Assembly (NCBI GenBank): GCA_002746535.1
Contig: NVWA01000081.1
Coordinates: 1 to 64,000 of the forward strand
Direction of reading: 5' to 3'
DNA: 64,000 nucleotides
Source of the DNA: Planctomycetota bacterium
Lineage (GTDB): Bacteria; Planctomycetota; GCA-2746535
The notes under the pieces are model-generated. The model was given only the letters and a program-made list of their open reading frames with translations, searched no databases and was not told the origin of the DNA. Within the stretch, counting starts at the first letter, position 1, and each line of letters starts with the position of its first letter. A program made the position numbers and the translations under genes. Positions 46,519-56,531 of the stretch are shown piece after piece.

Positions 46519-48528
46519 CTATGGGATTTTATAAGATTTCTTGGCTAACTTATAATTAGATTTTGCTTCGTCGGCGGTCATAAATCTATTATATATGGAG
46601 ATAGCTCCGACGCTGCCTTTCCAATTACGACTACCAGTTGCTTCATTTCCAAAAATAAGAGTTTGAGGTATCCAATTTTCAAATCCACCTTGAATATTTT
46701 TTTTAGTTGATACTAATTTGCCATTTTGGTAGCAGACCAACTCACCATTTCGATAGGTAACGATAATATGACTGGGAACGTCCTTTTTTATTTTGCATAA
46801 TTTTGATTCAGGACTGCTACCATTGGCTCCTGTATTGGGTGTTCGTAGTCGTAATATGAGGAAATCGCTGGACTGACCTAAAGTAAAATTACGTTCGCTA
46901 GAACTTTTGGAGAAAGAAATGATTCGAGCAGGGCCTATTTGATCTAAGGTAGAAGTTGAAATTATTGCCTGAATCGTGATTTCATTTGTTTTCTTGCAAG
47001 CTTGACCTAATTTATCAGCTGTTTTTTTACTTGCTGTTAATGATCCTTCTGTGAAATGTAGCCAATTTTTGCGACCAACTTTAGCTTGTCCTTTTTGAGT
47101 AAGAGTATGTTTCCCTAATCGCCAAGTATATGGTGATGAAGTACTTCTTTTAGAAGCCCCTGAGTTCCACCTAAATTGTAAACCAATTGGTTTAGATTGT
47201 ATTGGATCAATGGAAATTGAAATTTGTTGAAAGGTGAAGGGGGTATTTTTATCAATATCAAAAGGTTCTATTTTTAATTCAGCTATTTTTTCCTTACAAA
47301 CCCCTAATTCCATTTCTATCTTTAATTTTGCTACTTCATCAATGGACCCAGCTTGTATCATTTTTAGTTTCGACTTAGTGAGGGCGATTAATTTATTGGT
47401 TACAAACTGCTCTGTTAAGTTCTCAATTAAAACTTGGGCGTATAGTTTGGGGTTATTGACTAATTTAATAAGATTTTCAAAATCGATGGCGAGATCAAAA
47501 TAATTTTTAGCGGTAGTGCTTTGTTCTTTACCAAATATTTTTACTGTATTGGTAACAATTAAATTAATTTTGTTTAATTGAATAGGCTTGTTTGATTGTA
47601 ACCTTTTTAATTGTCCATCAATAATATTGGTTGGATCTTCAAGATTTTTCTTTGATAGCCAATTTAAATAATAATTTGGATTGATATCAATCATTGGATA
47701 AGTACTTAAGCTTATTCCATCTGGCGTTTTTAATTTTCCATCATCTAAACAATCGCTTATGTTTTTGTAAAATGAAGCTAATACTTTATCAGTTGCCTTT
47801 TCTAAAAAAGGCAGGGATTGAATCAAATTACTTTTTTCTAATAAATAATATTTTGCGATAAATTCATTTGACTTAATGTTATTTGGATTTGTTTTTAGTG
47901 AATTTAATGATGCTTTAATAAGATTAAATCTTTTTTTCATTTTATTGATAATAGCAATTTTTTTATTCATTAACGAATAAGTACTTTTGTCTACTGACCG
48001 AATATATCTCTGAGCATCCCGAAGGTTAGTAGTCGCGTCAGTAAATTTATTTAGATTGACAAGTCTATTTGAATTTTTTTGAGAAAGATCAGCTAGAACG
48101 TTAATTTCATCTAAATATTTACTCTTATCTTTTTTGGAAGTGGATTTCACTATTTTAATTTGTAGCAATATTAATTGTTTCCATACTTTATTGTTTTCAA
48201 TATCGGGAAGGGATGGTAACACCTCAACCAGGAGTACTCGGGCGATTTTTTTATTTTCTTTTGAATTTAAAAGTAAATATGCCGCTTGCATTTTAATATA
48301 GATTTGAAAATGGGGTTTTGATTCTAAGGCGGATGCTTTTTTAATTAGTTTTAAGCCAAGTTTTTCATCATCGTCATTTGTTCTACTTGCTTTAACAGCT
48401 TTCATTTCTTGACCAAAAATCACATTGAATAAATTTGAATTTTTATCAATATCGATGGCTTCTGCAGATAACAGCGTTTCTGAAAAAATAAGCAGCATAT
48501 AGCTTAATAAACCAATGGTTTTTGTCAT
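46519..48528 (-). CDS. Secreted protein with helical N-terminal region and LamG-like domain
   Basis: A signal peptide (about 1-23) is followed by about 400 helical, Lys/Asn/Leu-rich residues with TPR-like spacing (LKTNPNNIKSNEFIAKYYLLEK). The C-terminal about 200 residues form a concanavalin-type LamG_3 module (TIQAIISTSTLDQIGPARIISFS; SHIIVTYRNGELVCYQNGKLV; NWKGSVGAISIYNRFMTADE). LamG modules bind carbohydrate or other ligands outside the cell. No ribosome site is obvious. It stands alone. Its substrate is unknown. Confidence 0.65.
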   Translation of the reverse strand: MTKTIGLLSYMLLIFSETLLSAEAIDIDKNSNLFNVIFGQEMKAVKASRTNDDDEKLGLKLIKKASALESKPHFQIYIKMQAAYLLLNSKENKKIARVLLVEVLPSLPDIENNKVWKQLILLQIKIVKSTSKKDKSKYLDEINVLADLSQKNSNRLVNLNKFTDATTNLRDAQRYIRSVDKSTYSLMNKKIAIINKMKKRFNLIKASLNSLKTNPNNIKSNEFIAKYYLLEKSNLIQSLPFLEKATDKVLASFYKNISDCLDDGKLKTPDGISLSTYPMIDINPNYYLNWLSKKNLEDPTNIIDGQLKRLQSNKPIQLNKINLIVTNTVKIFGKEQSTTAKNYFDLAIDFENLIKLVNNPKLYAQVLIENLTEQFVTNKLIALTKSKLKMIQAGSIDEVAKLKIEMELGVCKEKIAELKIEPFDIDKNTPFTFQQISISIDPIQSKPIGLQFRWNSGASKRSTSSPYTWRLGKHTLTQKGQAKVGRKNWLHFTEGSLTASKKTADKLGQACKKTNEITIQAIISTSTLDQIGPARIISFSKSSSERNFTLGQSSDFLILRLRTPNTGANGSSPESKLCKIKKDVPSHIIVTYRNGELVCYQNGKLVSTKKNIQGGFENWIPQTLIFGNEATGSRNWKGSVGAISIYNRFMTADEAKSNYKLAKKSYKIP

Positions 48529-48710
48529 AAATACACTTTCTATAAATTTTAAAGAAGTTGAATTTTCTTAAGTAATTACATTCAGATAAAGAGTACCTTT
48601 AAATTATAATTTCATCAAGGTAAATACTATTTTATCTAAAAAGAGGACCTTTTTATTTTCAAATGGATATCTATAATCGTCTGAGTAATTTATTCATTGG
48701 AGGAAATAAA

Positions 48711-49244
48711 ATGTTTGTATTTGGCTATGGAAGTCTGATTAATAAATCTTCTTTGGAAAGAACGTGTCCGCAGAGTCGATTAGTCTCTACGGCCTATTTG
48801 AAGGGTTGGCGACGGCACTTAAACATGCCCCTCATACATTCTAATAATTTATACAATGGGAAATTCTCACATGCTTTCTCTATTGATAGGGGGAGTTTAA
48901 ATGACAGGGTCAATGGAGTTTTAATAGAAGTTTCTCCTTCAGAATTGCTTGAACTCGACAAGAGAGAATCTCATTATAGTCGAGTTGATGTTGAATTATT
49001 TGATTCTAAAACAAATCAAAAATTAAAAGATGGAATTGTTTTTGCCGTTACTGAATATGAACCTACAGCAGTTCCATGGGATCATCCCTTTTCTAAACAA
49101 TATGTTGAAACATGTTTAAAAGGGTGTTTGAATTTTGGAACTGATTATTTAAATGAATTTTTAAAATCTTCTTTTGATATGGATAAACCTTTTTCGGATA
49201 TTGAAGAAGTAGATAATATTTTGAATTCTATGGAGAATCATTAA
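48711..49244 (+). CDS. Gamma-glutamylcyclotransferase-like (GGCT/AIG2) protein
   Basis: The YGSL signature FVFGYGSLINKSSL opens the GGCT fold, followed by AYLKGWRRHL, GVLIEVSPSELLELDKRESHYSRVDV (the acidic residue in DKRE is the expected catalytic position) and FAVTEYEP. Such enzymes form 5-oxoproline from gamma-glutamyl amines. The start is taken as ATG 48711 because GGAGG (48699-48703) precedes it. An upstream in-frame ATG at 48663 is not supported by a ribosome site. It is convergent with the following gene, with 17 bp between. Confidence 0.78.
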   Translation: MFVFGYGSLINKSSLERTCPQSRLVSTAYLKGWRRHLNMPLIHSNNLYNGKFSHAFSIDRGSLNDRVNGVLIEVSPSELLELDKRESHYSRVDVELFDSKTNQKLKDGIVFAVTEYEPTAVPWDHPFSKQYVETCLKGCLNFGTDYLNEFLKSSFDMDKPFSDIEEVDNILNSMENH

Positions 49245-49261
49245 TTCATTTAATTAGATTT

Positions 49262-50773
49262 TTAAATACATCCATTTAAATAGGCACTGTTTGTATAAAT
49301 CATTAAATCGTTTTTTTCAATGTTTGGATTCCATAAAATATTTGCAAAGAGAGCTACACAGGGTTCAATTTTTCTTTCAAATAAACCATCTTCTATAAGG
49401 GCCGTTACATTCATATTGTCAGGATTTATTGATAAAATTTCTTGATAGAATCTGGATGCTTTTTCGTAGTTTGCAAACCAAAGACCATTTTTTTTCTGCC
49501 AACTCGCTTGTTCTTTATCTTTTCTCAATTTCATGAAACTTTCGCTTCTTTCACCCAAAATAAAACTTTGATGGTGTTCGAATTCACTTCCCCATCTTAT
49601 TTTGGCAAATCCTTTGGCTACCATGGAGAAATTACATCCGTTTCGAAGTGAAGCTATTTTTTTAGAATAATTTATTGTCGCTTCAACCGTATTGAGGTGA
49701 TTTAATCCAGTATTATTTTCGGGAGATCCTTTGGTAGTAAGTACATCATAGGCATACGGAATTACTCCTGCATCCTCCCATGTAATTGATACACGTTTAT
49801 CTAGGGACTCTAGGTGATGAAAATCTTCCATAATTGACGTTGCGTGTAATCCGAATTGTATGTCGAGGGATGGGTTATGCTCAAGTAATGTTTTTGAAAT
49901 ATCATTTACTAATTCACAAACAACCTTAGCTCGTGGTTGGGAATTTATTAATTTTTTATTTGTTTCAGTAAGTGTCTGGAAATAGACACCATCATGTTGA
50001 AGATTGCTGTACTCCTTTTCATAAGTATTTATCACATATTGTTTAAGTTTTTGCTGATCATCCTTATTTGTCAGATCAAGATCCATGCCCCAACCCCATG
50101 GAAATCCAAGAACAATCTTAATACCTCGATTGTGCGCATAGTCAATAACTTGTGGCATATTTATGGGAGGGCAATCATTCCAAATCGTTAGCATATTCAT
50201 TCTGAGTCGTGCCATATTATCAAGGAAGCATTTATAATCATAAATTGCATATCCCCATGTCCATATACCTCTATGTGTAATTTTTGGTGTTTCTGAATAA
50301 GTAAATGATGGGAAGATATCCGGTAGCTTTATTTGCAGTGGATCATCCACTAATATATCTGCCCCTAAAATTCGTGTATTAAAATCTTCTACTCCATAAA
50401 GTACTCCTGTAGCTGTAGTAGCTGCAATCATAATTATTGACTGTTTTGAATTCCAAGGTGCCGGCTGGCTGTTCAAATAATAAGCTTCTTTATGCTCTGG
50501 TAGAATGGTGTTTGTTTTTTCAAGGAGCATATTAATTAAAGGATTTTCTTTTGGTGTTCCTATTATTAATAAATTGTCACCGTCAGCAATTTCTTCAATA
50601 GATTGGTCTGCGATTGCTTTGTTGATATCGATAGTGTATGAGGTAAATGCTTGAAGTGCCTTTTGAGCTTCATTTATGGCAAAGGTTTGAATACCTTGGT
50701 AATTTCCATAACGGATTTTCCATCTAATACCTGGGAATCTTTTCGTAGCATGGGTTGGTTTAAAATAGGTCAT
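49262..50773 (-). CDS. Glycoside hydrolase with GH20b/GH67N-type N-terminal domain
   Basis: The N-terminal about 130 residues form the accessory alpha/beta domain seen in GH20, GH67 and GH84 enzymes (NLLIIGTPKENPLI; IIMIAATTATGVLYGVEDF). Residues about 165-420 look like a TIM barrel: KITHRGIWTWGYAIYDYKCFLDNMARLRMNMLTIWND, IDYAHNRGIKIVLGFPW and DGVYFQTLTE. No signal peptide, so probably cytoplasmic. AGGAG precedes the ATG. It is divergent from an AraC-type regulator with a 118-bp gap. Specific activity (hexosaminidase, glucuronidase or other) cannot be settled from motifs. Confidence 0.7.
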   Translation of the reverse strand: MTYFKPTHATKRFPGIRWKIRYGNYQGIQTFAINEAQKALQAFTSYTIDINKAIADQSIEEIADGDNLLIIGTPKENPLINMLLEKTNTILPEHKEAYYLNSQPAPWNSKQSIIMIAATTATGVLYGVEDFNTRILGADILVDDPLQIKLPDIFPSFTYSETPKITHRGIWTWGYAIYDYKCFLDNMARLRMNMLTIWNDCPPINMPQVIDYAHNRGIKIVLGFPWGWGMDLDLTNKDDQQKLKQYVINTYEKEYSNLQHDGVYFQTLTETNKKLINSQPRAKVVCELVNDISKTLLEHNPSLDIQFGLHATSIMEDFHHLESLDKRVSITWEDAGVIPYAYDVLTTKGSPENNTGLNHLNTVEATINYSKKIASLRNGCNFSMVAKGFAKIRWGSEFEHHQSFILGERSESFMKLRKDKEQASWQKKNGLWFANYEKASRFYQEILSINPDNMNVTALIEDGLFERKIEPCVALFANILWNPNIEKNDLMIYTNSAYLNGCI

Positions 50774-50891
50774 AATTATCTCCTAATTCGATTGAATTTA
50801 CTACAATTGGCTGGATAATACCTTTAATTGCCTATGAGCGCTATGTCGTTAGTGCAATTTAATAGGTCAAAAGTCACTAATATGAGTTATT

Positions 50892-51806
50892 ATGTCGCGT
50901 CAAAGTTACCTATCCACGAATTCATCTAATCCCCATGATCAATTTCCATTTTTAATTCATCGTACTGGACAAGTTAGTAAAGTTCATTGCCATGATCATG
51001 ATTTTTGGGAGTTAGTCTATGTGCGTTCTGGTACTGGTATTTGTATTAACGGTGATGATAAATTTAATTTTCGTTCACATCAAATTATTTTGACTCAACC
51101 TTTTGTTAGACATGAATTTCAATCAAATGGTATGCAAAGTCATGAGCAAATAAGTCTTTCAATATATCCAGATTTTTTAGTACAACCTGAAATCGCAAAA
51201 GTACAAGTAGGGGAGTTACTAGCTCAATTAGAGAATTCAAAAAAGTTAGTCTTTAATGTGCCAGAAAGGGATATTGCACTCGTAGAGCAATCTTTGGAGG
51301 TTATCAGTCAAGAGTTTTTATTTAAGAGAGTTGATTTTGAATCTATAATTTCTTTAGAGATAGCTCGTTTACTAATCACTTTGAATAGAATTGTTTGTAA
51401 TGAGCAGATGGCTTTTCCTCAATTTAATGGATTACCACATTTGATTCATGAGGCAATCAAACTTATTGAAATGCGTTTTCATGACATTCGTGATATTGCC
51501 GATATGTTGGAAGGTATACATATTGTTATAAATTCACGATATTTTATTAGATTATTTAAAGAACATGTTGGTTATACCCCTATTCAATATCTTAATAGAG
51601 TCAGAATAGAAAAGAGTTGTTCTCTATTGATATATACCTCATTGCCAATTTTGGGCGTAGCTCTTGATACAGGATTTAGAGATTTGCGTTTTTTTAATCG
51701 TCAATTTAAACGATTTATTGGCGTCACGCCTAAAATATTTCGCGAATCTGCCAAGAACGATTCTAAGTTGAGCTTTAAGCTAAATAGGTTTAATTTTAAG
51801 GACTAA
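50892..51806 (+). CDS. AraC-family regulator (cupin plus double HTH)
   Basis: An N-terminal cupin sensor (SKVHCHDHDFWELVYVRSGTGICINGDD) followed by the AraC HTH pair (DIRDIADMLEGIHIVINSRYFIRLFKEHVGYTPIQYLNR; LPILGVALDTGFRDLRFFNRQFKRFIGVTPKIFRE). Divergent from the glycoside hydrolase at 49262-50773, which it probably controls. No strong Shine-Dalgarno before the ATG. The His-rich HCHDHD in the cupin part could bind metal or a sugar acid. Effector unknown. Confidence 0.83.
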   Translation: MSRQSYLSTNSSNPHDQFPFLIHRTGQVSKVHCHDHDFWELVYVRSGTGICINGDDKFNFRSHQIILTQPFVRHEFQSNGMQSHEQISLSIYPDFLVQPEIAKVQVGELLAQLENSKKLVFNVPERDIALVEQSLEVISQEFLFKRVDFESIISLEIARLLITLNRIVCNEQMAFPQFNGLPHLIHEAIKLIEMRFHDIRDIADMLEGIHIVINSRYFIRLFKEHVGYTPIQYLNRVRIEKSCSLLIYTSLPILGVALDTGFRDLRFFNRQFKRFIGVTPKIFRESAKNDSKLSFKLNRFNFKD

Positions 51807-52125
51807 GATTAGTTTAATTGCTTACGCAATGATGTATGTAGCCATTTGCATTAGTTCGAGTGAATTTGAAAGATTTAAAAGAAGAATTAAAAAAAACTCT
51901 TTGCATATAAATTACTTGAGATGATTTTTAATTTATTAATAGTCTGTGGTTCATAACTAGTATCTGATCTATGCTTTTATTTTAATTATATAAATAGCAC
52001 TATAAATACACTTCAATGTTTTCTTAAATTTGATAAAGTATTAATTGTTGTTATGATTTTTTATAGCAATACCCCTCCTTTGAATTCCTAATCCTAAATA
52101 AATCAACGTATTTGGAGCTAGACCC
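51807..52125. other. 319-bp intergenic region, nothing recognised
   Basis: AT-rich spacer between an AraC gene and the NHL gene on the same strand. It should contain the NHL promoter. No hairpin, repeat or gene remnant was recognised. Confidence 0.4.
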
Positions 52126-54954
52126 ATGCATAAAAGTAATTTTATATTAATTTGTATTTTAGTATTTTTATTTGTAAATATTAATTCTCAAGATCTCAAT
52201 GAATGGAAAATTAAAAGAAAAAATATTTTTGAATTTACGAAGCAGCCAAGTATTTCAAAAAAAGATAAAGGGTATTTTATTTCTTTTGCTGTTAAGGACT
52301 ACTGTGATGTGACTATAGTTGTTGAGGATGATAACAGAAAAATTATTAGGCATCTCGCTTCTGGTGTGTTAGGCGATAATCCTCCTCCTCCATTTGTTAA
52401 GAAATCATTAAGTCAAAAGATATTATGGGATGGTAAAACTGATCATGGTCGATATCCAGATAGTTTAGAAACTTACCGGATTAGGGTATCCTTAGGTCTG
52501 AAAGCTAACTATGATAAAACATTATATCATAGTCCCTATAAGAGAATGTCGAATAATGCCCCTATTTTATGTTCAGATAAAGATGGCGTTTATACCTTCG
52601 AAGGATTAGGAATGGATTATGTTAAGCACTTTGATCATGATGGTAATTATATTAAAACCATTTATCCCTTTGCTTCGAATAAATTAAAAGATATTAAAGG
52701 TTTGGAAACTTTTAAATCTCATTTGGATGGGAAAACATATCCTAAAAAAATAGGATTTAACCGTGCCACTTTATTAACTTCAGGAACAAGTGGTTTGGCT
52801 GGGGACTATGGTAATCATTATGGTGGTTATGCAGCAGTTTCAATGGCAACCCAGAATGGTCATATTGCACTTGCCTATAATAGAATCAATCGGTTGGGAA
52901 CTGATGGAACTACTAAAGGAATGGATTTAAATGGTCCTGAGATTAGTTATAAGCGAGTTGTTAAAGGTAAAAAAGTTAAAATGCCAGTTGGTCCTACAAG
53001 TGTCGCATTTAGCCCAGATAATAAATATCTTTATATGACTGGCTATGTATTTAAAGTTCACACATGGAATTTTGGTGATGCCTATCATGTCGTTAAACGT
53101 CAAGAATATGGCACAAACAAGCCTCCTGAAATATTTATGGGTAAAGAATTAACTGATTCGGGCTATGGTTCAGATGATAAATCCTTTGCTACTCCTACTT
53201 CGGTCGATGTTGATGCCAAAGGTCGTATTTATGTGACTGATTTTTGTAATCATAGAGTTCAAGTTTTTAATTCAGATAAGAAATTATTAAAAAGTATTAA
53301 AGCTACCTATCCATCCAAAGTAATCATTGATAAAAAAACACAAGAAATTTTAGTTTTTAGTTGGCTAACTATTGGTCCCTCAAGAAAACTTTTAAAAGAG
53401 CGAAAAATTGATTGGCGAAAAATTAAAAGTACGATTACCAATTTTGGCACTTTTGAAGGAATTAAAAATGTTAAGTCAGAGCCATTACCCATACGAGGTG
53501 GTGATGCTGGTGGCCTGTCCGATTTTGGTGGTCAAGTTTATGAAGTAACAGTTGATTCTTATAGTGGAAAGCGTCGATTATGGATTTCTGGACGAACTCC
53601 AACAAGATCAACGGCTGAAATTCGTTGGACTGGTGAAAAAGATGCCCCAAAAACCGATAAAACTTGGTTAAATAGAGGTATTAAAATATTTGAAAAACAA
53701 AAAGGCAAATGGGTAGAATTTAAAAATATGGCAAAATTAGCTGCGAAGAAAGTCAAAAGACTTACGCCAACTCCTTTTGCTAGCCAAAGACTATTTTTTA
53801 ACCCTTCTGATGAACATCTATACGTAGGAGAAGATGTTGGTTTCTGGAAATCTTTTGATGAACTAGTAAAAATAAATCCTCAAAATGGAAATGTTTCGCT
53901 AGTGAAGATTCCATTTGACGCTGCTGATATTGTTTTTGGATATAAGAATGTTGTTTATGCTCGCACACATTATGTGGTAATGAGATTTGATTCCAGATCG
54001 TGGAAAGAAATCCCCTATGATTACGGTATCGAAAAAAATAAAATACATCATCAAACTTTTTCAGCACCAAGACGAACGGTTAATTCAATATCAGCTATGG
54101 CTATACCAGGGGGGAAACCTGTACATTGGCAATTAGAGGGGATGAGTTTAAACTTCAAAGGGAACTTAGCTTTAGTCTGTTATACTCGAGAGAAAAAAAT
54201 AGAACTTGGTCGCAAAGATAAATACAAAAATTTTGCTGTTGGTAAAGAATATAAACCGAATAAATTCCCTGGAAGAAATGGTCATTTTGTTGTCCATATT
54301 TTTGATAAATATGGCAAAGTCGTTAAGCAAGATGCGATTCCAGGAATGCCGGAATCAGATGGCTTGGCTATTGATAAGAATAATGACATATATGTTTTAC
54401 TTAAACGCCCTAGATATATCTCATCTAAAAAAGTTAATACAGATCATTATACGGAATCATTGTTTAAATTCTCAAAGAAAGAGAACCGATTTTTGACAGG
54501 AAGCACTAGAGCAACAATACCATTAGATGATACACAAAAACCAAAGAGAGATTATGATATTAAAGAATTCTGGGTTGAGAACCCACAATGGATTTATGGT
54601 GGTGTCGGCCATGGTGGCAATTTGGGCAGTTGTGTCTGTTGGCATTCTAGATTTACATTAGATTATTTAGGAAGATCTTTTGTTCCTGAATCAAATCAAT
54701 TTCAAGTCGCAGTCTTAGATTCGAATGGCAATTTGATTATGCGAATTGGTCAATATGGCAATCAGGATAGTGCAGGGCCAAAAAGTAAAGTTCCGTTAAA
54801 AGGGGATGGCGTGGGGATATTTTTAGCCAATTATGTTGCGACCCATACTGATCATAAACTTTTTATATCGGATACAGGCAACCAAAGGATATTAAGCGTC
54901 AATTTAAGCTATGCTAAAGAAAGCCTAATAAAATTAAATAAGAATTCAAATTAA
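52126..54954 (+). CDS. Secreted FlgD-NHL beta-propeller protein (942 aa)
   Basis: A signal peptide (about 1-21) precedes a FlgD-like Ig module (VEDDNRKIIRHLASGVLG ... ILWDGKTD), then a long NHL-type propeller region (VDVDAKGRIYVTDFCNHRVQVFNSDKK) and a conserved C-terminal block with GSCVCWHSRFTLDYLGRSFVP and LFISDTGNQRILSVNL. It is the intact paralog of the frameshifted gene at 24685-27566 and shares its propeller module with the SGNH-NHL fusion at 10938. GGAG precedes the ATG. NHL propellers bind proteins, RNA or glycans, and no enzyme activity was recognised. It is convergent with the oad operon. Confidence 0.8.
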   Translation: MHKSNFILICILVFLFVNINSQDLNEWKIKRKNIFEFTKQPSISKKDKGYFISFAVKDYCDVTIVVEDDNRKIIRHLASGVLGDNPPPPFVKKSLSQKILWDGKTDHGRYPDSLETYRIRVSLGLKANYDKTLYHSPYKRMSNNAPILCSDKDGVYTFEGLGMDYVKHFDHDGNYIKTIYPFASNKLKDIKGLETFKSHLDGKTYPKKIGFNRATLLTSGTSGLAGDYGNHYGGYAAVSMATQNGHIALAYNRINRLGTDGTTKGMDLNGPEISYKRVVKGKKVKMPVGPTSVAFSPDNKYLYMTGYVFKVHTWNFGDAYHVVKRQEYGTNKPPEIFMGKELTDSGYGSDDKSFATPTSVDVDAKGRIYVTDFCNHRVQVFNSDKKLLKSIKATYPSKVIIDKKTQEILVFSWLTIGPSRKLLKERKIDWRKIKSTITNFGTFEGIKNVKSEPLPIRGGDAGGLSDFGGQVYEVTVDSYSGKRRLWISGRTPTRSTAEIRWTGEKDAPKTDKTWLNRGIKIFEKQKGKWVEFKNMAKLAAKKVKRLTPTPFASQRLFFNPSDEHLYVGEDVGFWKSFDELVKINPQNGNVSLVKIPFDAADIVFGYKNVVYARTHYVVMRFDSRSWKEIPYDYGIEKNKIHHQTFSAPRRTVNSISAMAIPGGKPVHWQLEGMSLNFKGNLALVCYTREKKIELGRKDKYKNFAVGKEYKPNKFPGRNGHFVVHIFDKYGKVVKQDAIPGMPESDGLAIDKNNDIYVLLKRPRYISSKKVNTDHYTESLFKFSKKENRFLTGSTRATIPLDDTQKPKRDYDIKEFWVENPQWIYGGVGHGGNLGSCVCWHSRFTLDYLGRSFVPESNQFQVAVLDSNGNLIMRIGQYGNQDSAGPKSKVPLKGDGVGIFLANYVATHTDHKLFISDTGNQRILSVNLSYAKESLIKLNKNSN

Positions 54955-55029
54955 AAAAGTTAATTTATTTGATCGACAATATACTACGAGATTAACCTGG
55001 TAGTATAATTGGAGCTTTGACGATTGATT

Positions 55030-56514
55030 TTAGTTTCCGAAGATTGCCATTAGAAGTCCGGCAGCTACTGCAGAACCAATTACGCCGGCTACATTTGGAC
55101 CCATGGCATGCATCAAAAGAAAGTTTTGTGGATCTTCTTCAGCCCCAACACTTTGAGATACTCTTGCTGCCATTGGGACTGCTGAAACTCCTGCTGATCC
55201 AATGAGTGGGTTGATTTTAACGGTACTAAACTTATTCATTAATTTAGCCATTAAGACGCCTGTTGCAGTTCCAATACCAAAGGCGACTACACCAAGTACA
55301 AGAATTCCAATGGTTTCCATATTTAGAAATTTACCTGCTGATAGTTTTGATCCTACTCCTAGACCTAAGAAGATAGTCACAATATTGATCAATGCATTTT
55401 GCGCTGTATCTGATAAGCGATCAACCATTTCGCATTCTCTCATTAAATTACCAAACATGAACATTCCAATTAAAGGAGCTGCTGATGGTAATAAAAGTGC
55501 ACAAAGGCCAAGTACAATTACTGGAAAAAGAATTTTTTCTTTTTTACCAACAAATCGCAGTTGTGACATTTTTATTTTTCTTTCTTCCGGAGTCGTTAAT
55601 AATTTCATAATGGGTGGTTGAATTAATGGTACTAAGGCCATGTAAGAATAGGCGGCGACGGCGATGGACCCTAACAGCTCGGGTGCAAGTTTACTTGCAA
55701 GAAATATGGCCGTGGGGCCATCTGCTCCTCCAATGATTCCGATAGCTCCGGCTTGTTGGTCCGTAAACCCTAGAAATATGGCTCCGATAAAAGTCGAGAA
55801 AATGCCAAATTGAGCAGCACCACCTAATAAGGCTGTTTTAGGGTTGGCAATCAATGGGCCAAAATCTGTCATTGCGCCAACACCCATAAATATTAATAAA
55901 GGAAAGATACCTGTTTCAATTCCGACATGGTAAACAAGAAATAATAGACCATCAGGTGCACTGCTAATCCCTGCAAATGGAATGTTGGCCATAATGGCAC
56001 CAAAGCCCATGGGGACTAGAAGCAAAGGTTCAAATCCTTTGCTAATTGCTAAATATAATAGTAAGCAGCCAATGCCTATCATAATAAATCTACCATAACC
56101 CATTACCCAACCAGAATCGTTTTTTATTTCTTCAATTGTTTTTTGAACGGTTTCTTGGTTGAAGGGTCTCAATAATTCTGCTATTTTAGCTTCATCATTG
56201 GAAAATTGCTTGCCGGCTTTTAATTTATTAAAAACTTCTTCTGTGAACTCCAGACCGGCTTGATCAATTATTATACCAATTTCATAAGTTGCTTTTTCTT
56301 CATTTTCCTTTTTAAGTTTTGCTATTAAATTTTTTCTCTTTATTTTGCTTTCGTTTTTACCTTGATCATAGATAAACCCGTAAATTCCAGTTGACTTTAC
56401 AACAGCAGTAATTAATTCTTTGAAAGTTTTTCGCTCTTTTTCTTTTTCATCTTTTGCAAAAGAGGGGGCACAAACTATTAAGGATAGTGCCAAATAAAAC
56501 AGTATTTTTCTCAT
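55030..56514 (-). CDS. oadB: Na+-translocating decarboxylase beta subunit (OadB/GcdB family)
   Basis: The membrane carboxybiotin-decarboxylase subunit of the sodium-pump family. Recognisable blocks are [73 protein letters not shown] and [23 protein letters not shown]. It decarboxylates carboxybiotin and exports Na+. Length is 494 aa against the usual roughly 375-430, because an N-terminal signal peptide and about 115 mostly helical residues precede the membrane core. Last gene of the operon, 17 bp after oadA. Confidence 0.9.
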   Translation of the reverse strand: MRKILFYLALSLIVCAPSFAKDEKEKERKTFKELITAVVKSTGIYGFIYDQGKNESKIKRKNLIAKLKKENEEKATYEIGIIIDQAGLEFTEEVFNKLKAGKQFSNDEAKIAELLRPFNQETVQKTIEEIKNDSGWVMGYGRFIMIGIGCLLLYLAISKGFEPLLLVPMGFGAIMANIPFAGISSAPDGLLFLVYHVGIETGIFPLLIFMGVGAMTDFGPLIANPKTALLGGAAQFGIFSTFIGAIFLGFTDQQAGAIGIIGGADGPTAIFLASKLAPELLGSIAVAAYSYMALVPLIQPPIMKLLTTPEERKIKMSQLRFVGKKEKILFPVIVLGLCALLLPSAAPLIGMFMFGNLMRECEMVDRLSDTAQNALINIVTIFLGLGVGSKLSAGKFLNMETIGILVLGVVAFGIGTATGVLMAKLMNKFSTVKINPLIGSAGVSAVPMAARVSQSVGAEEDPQNFLLMHAMGPNVAGVIGSAVAAGLLMAIFGN

Positions 56515-56531
56515 TTATTTATTCTCAGAAT

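Noticed and set aside
54981-55006. ATACTAC...GTAGTAT hairpin between the NHL and oadB genes
   Set aside because: Only 7 bp of AT-rich stem and no T-run on either side, so a terminator call would be too weak.
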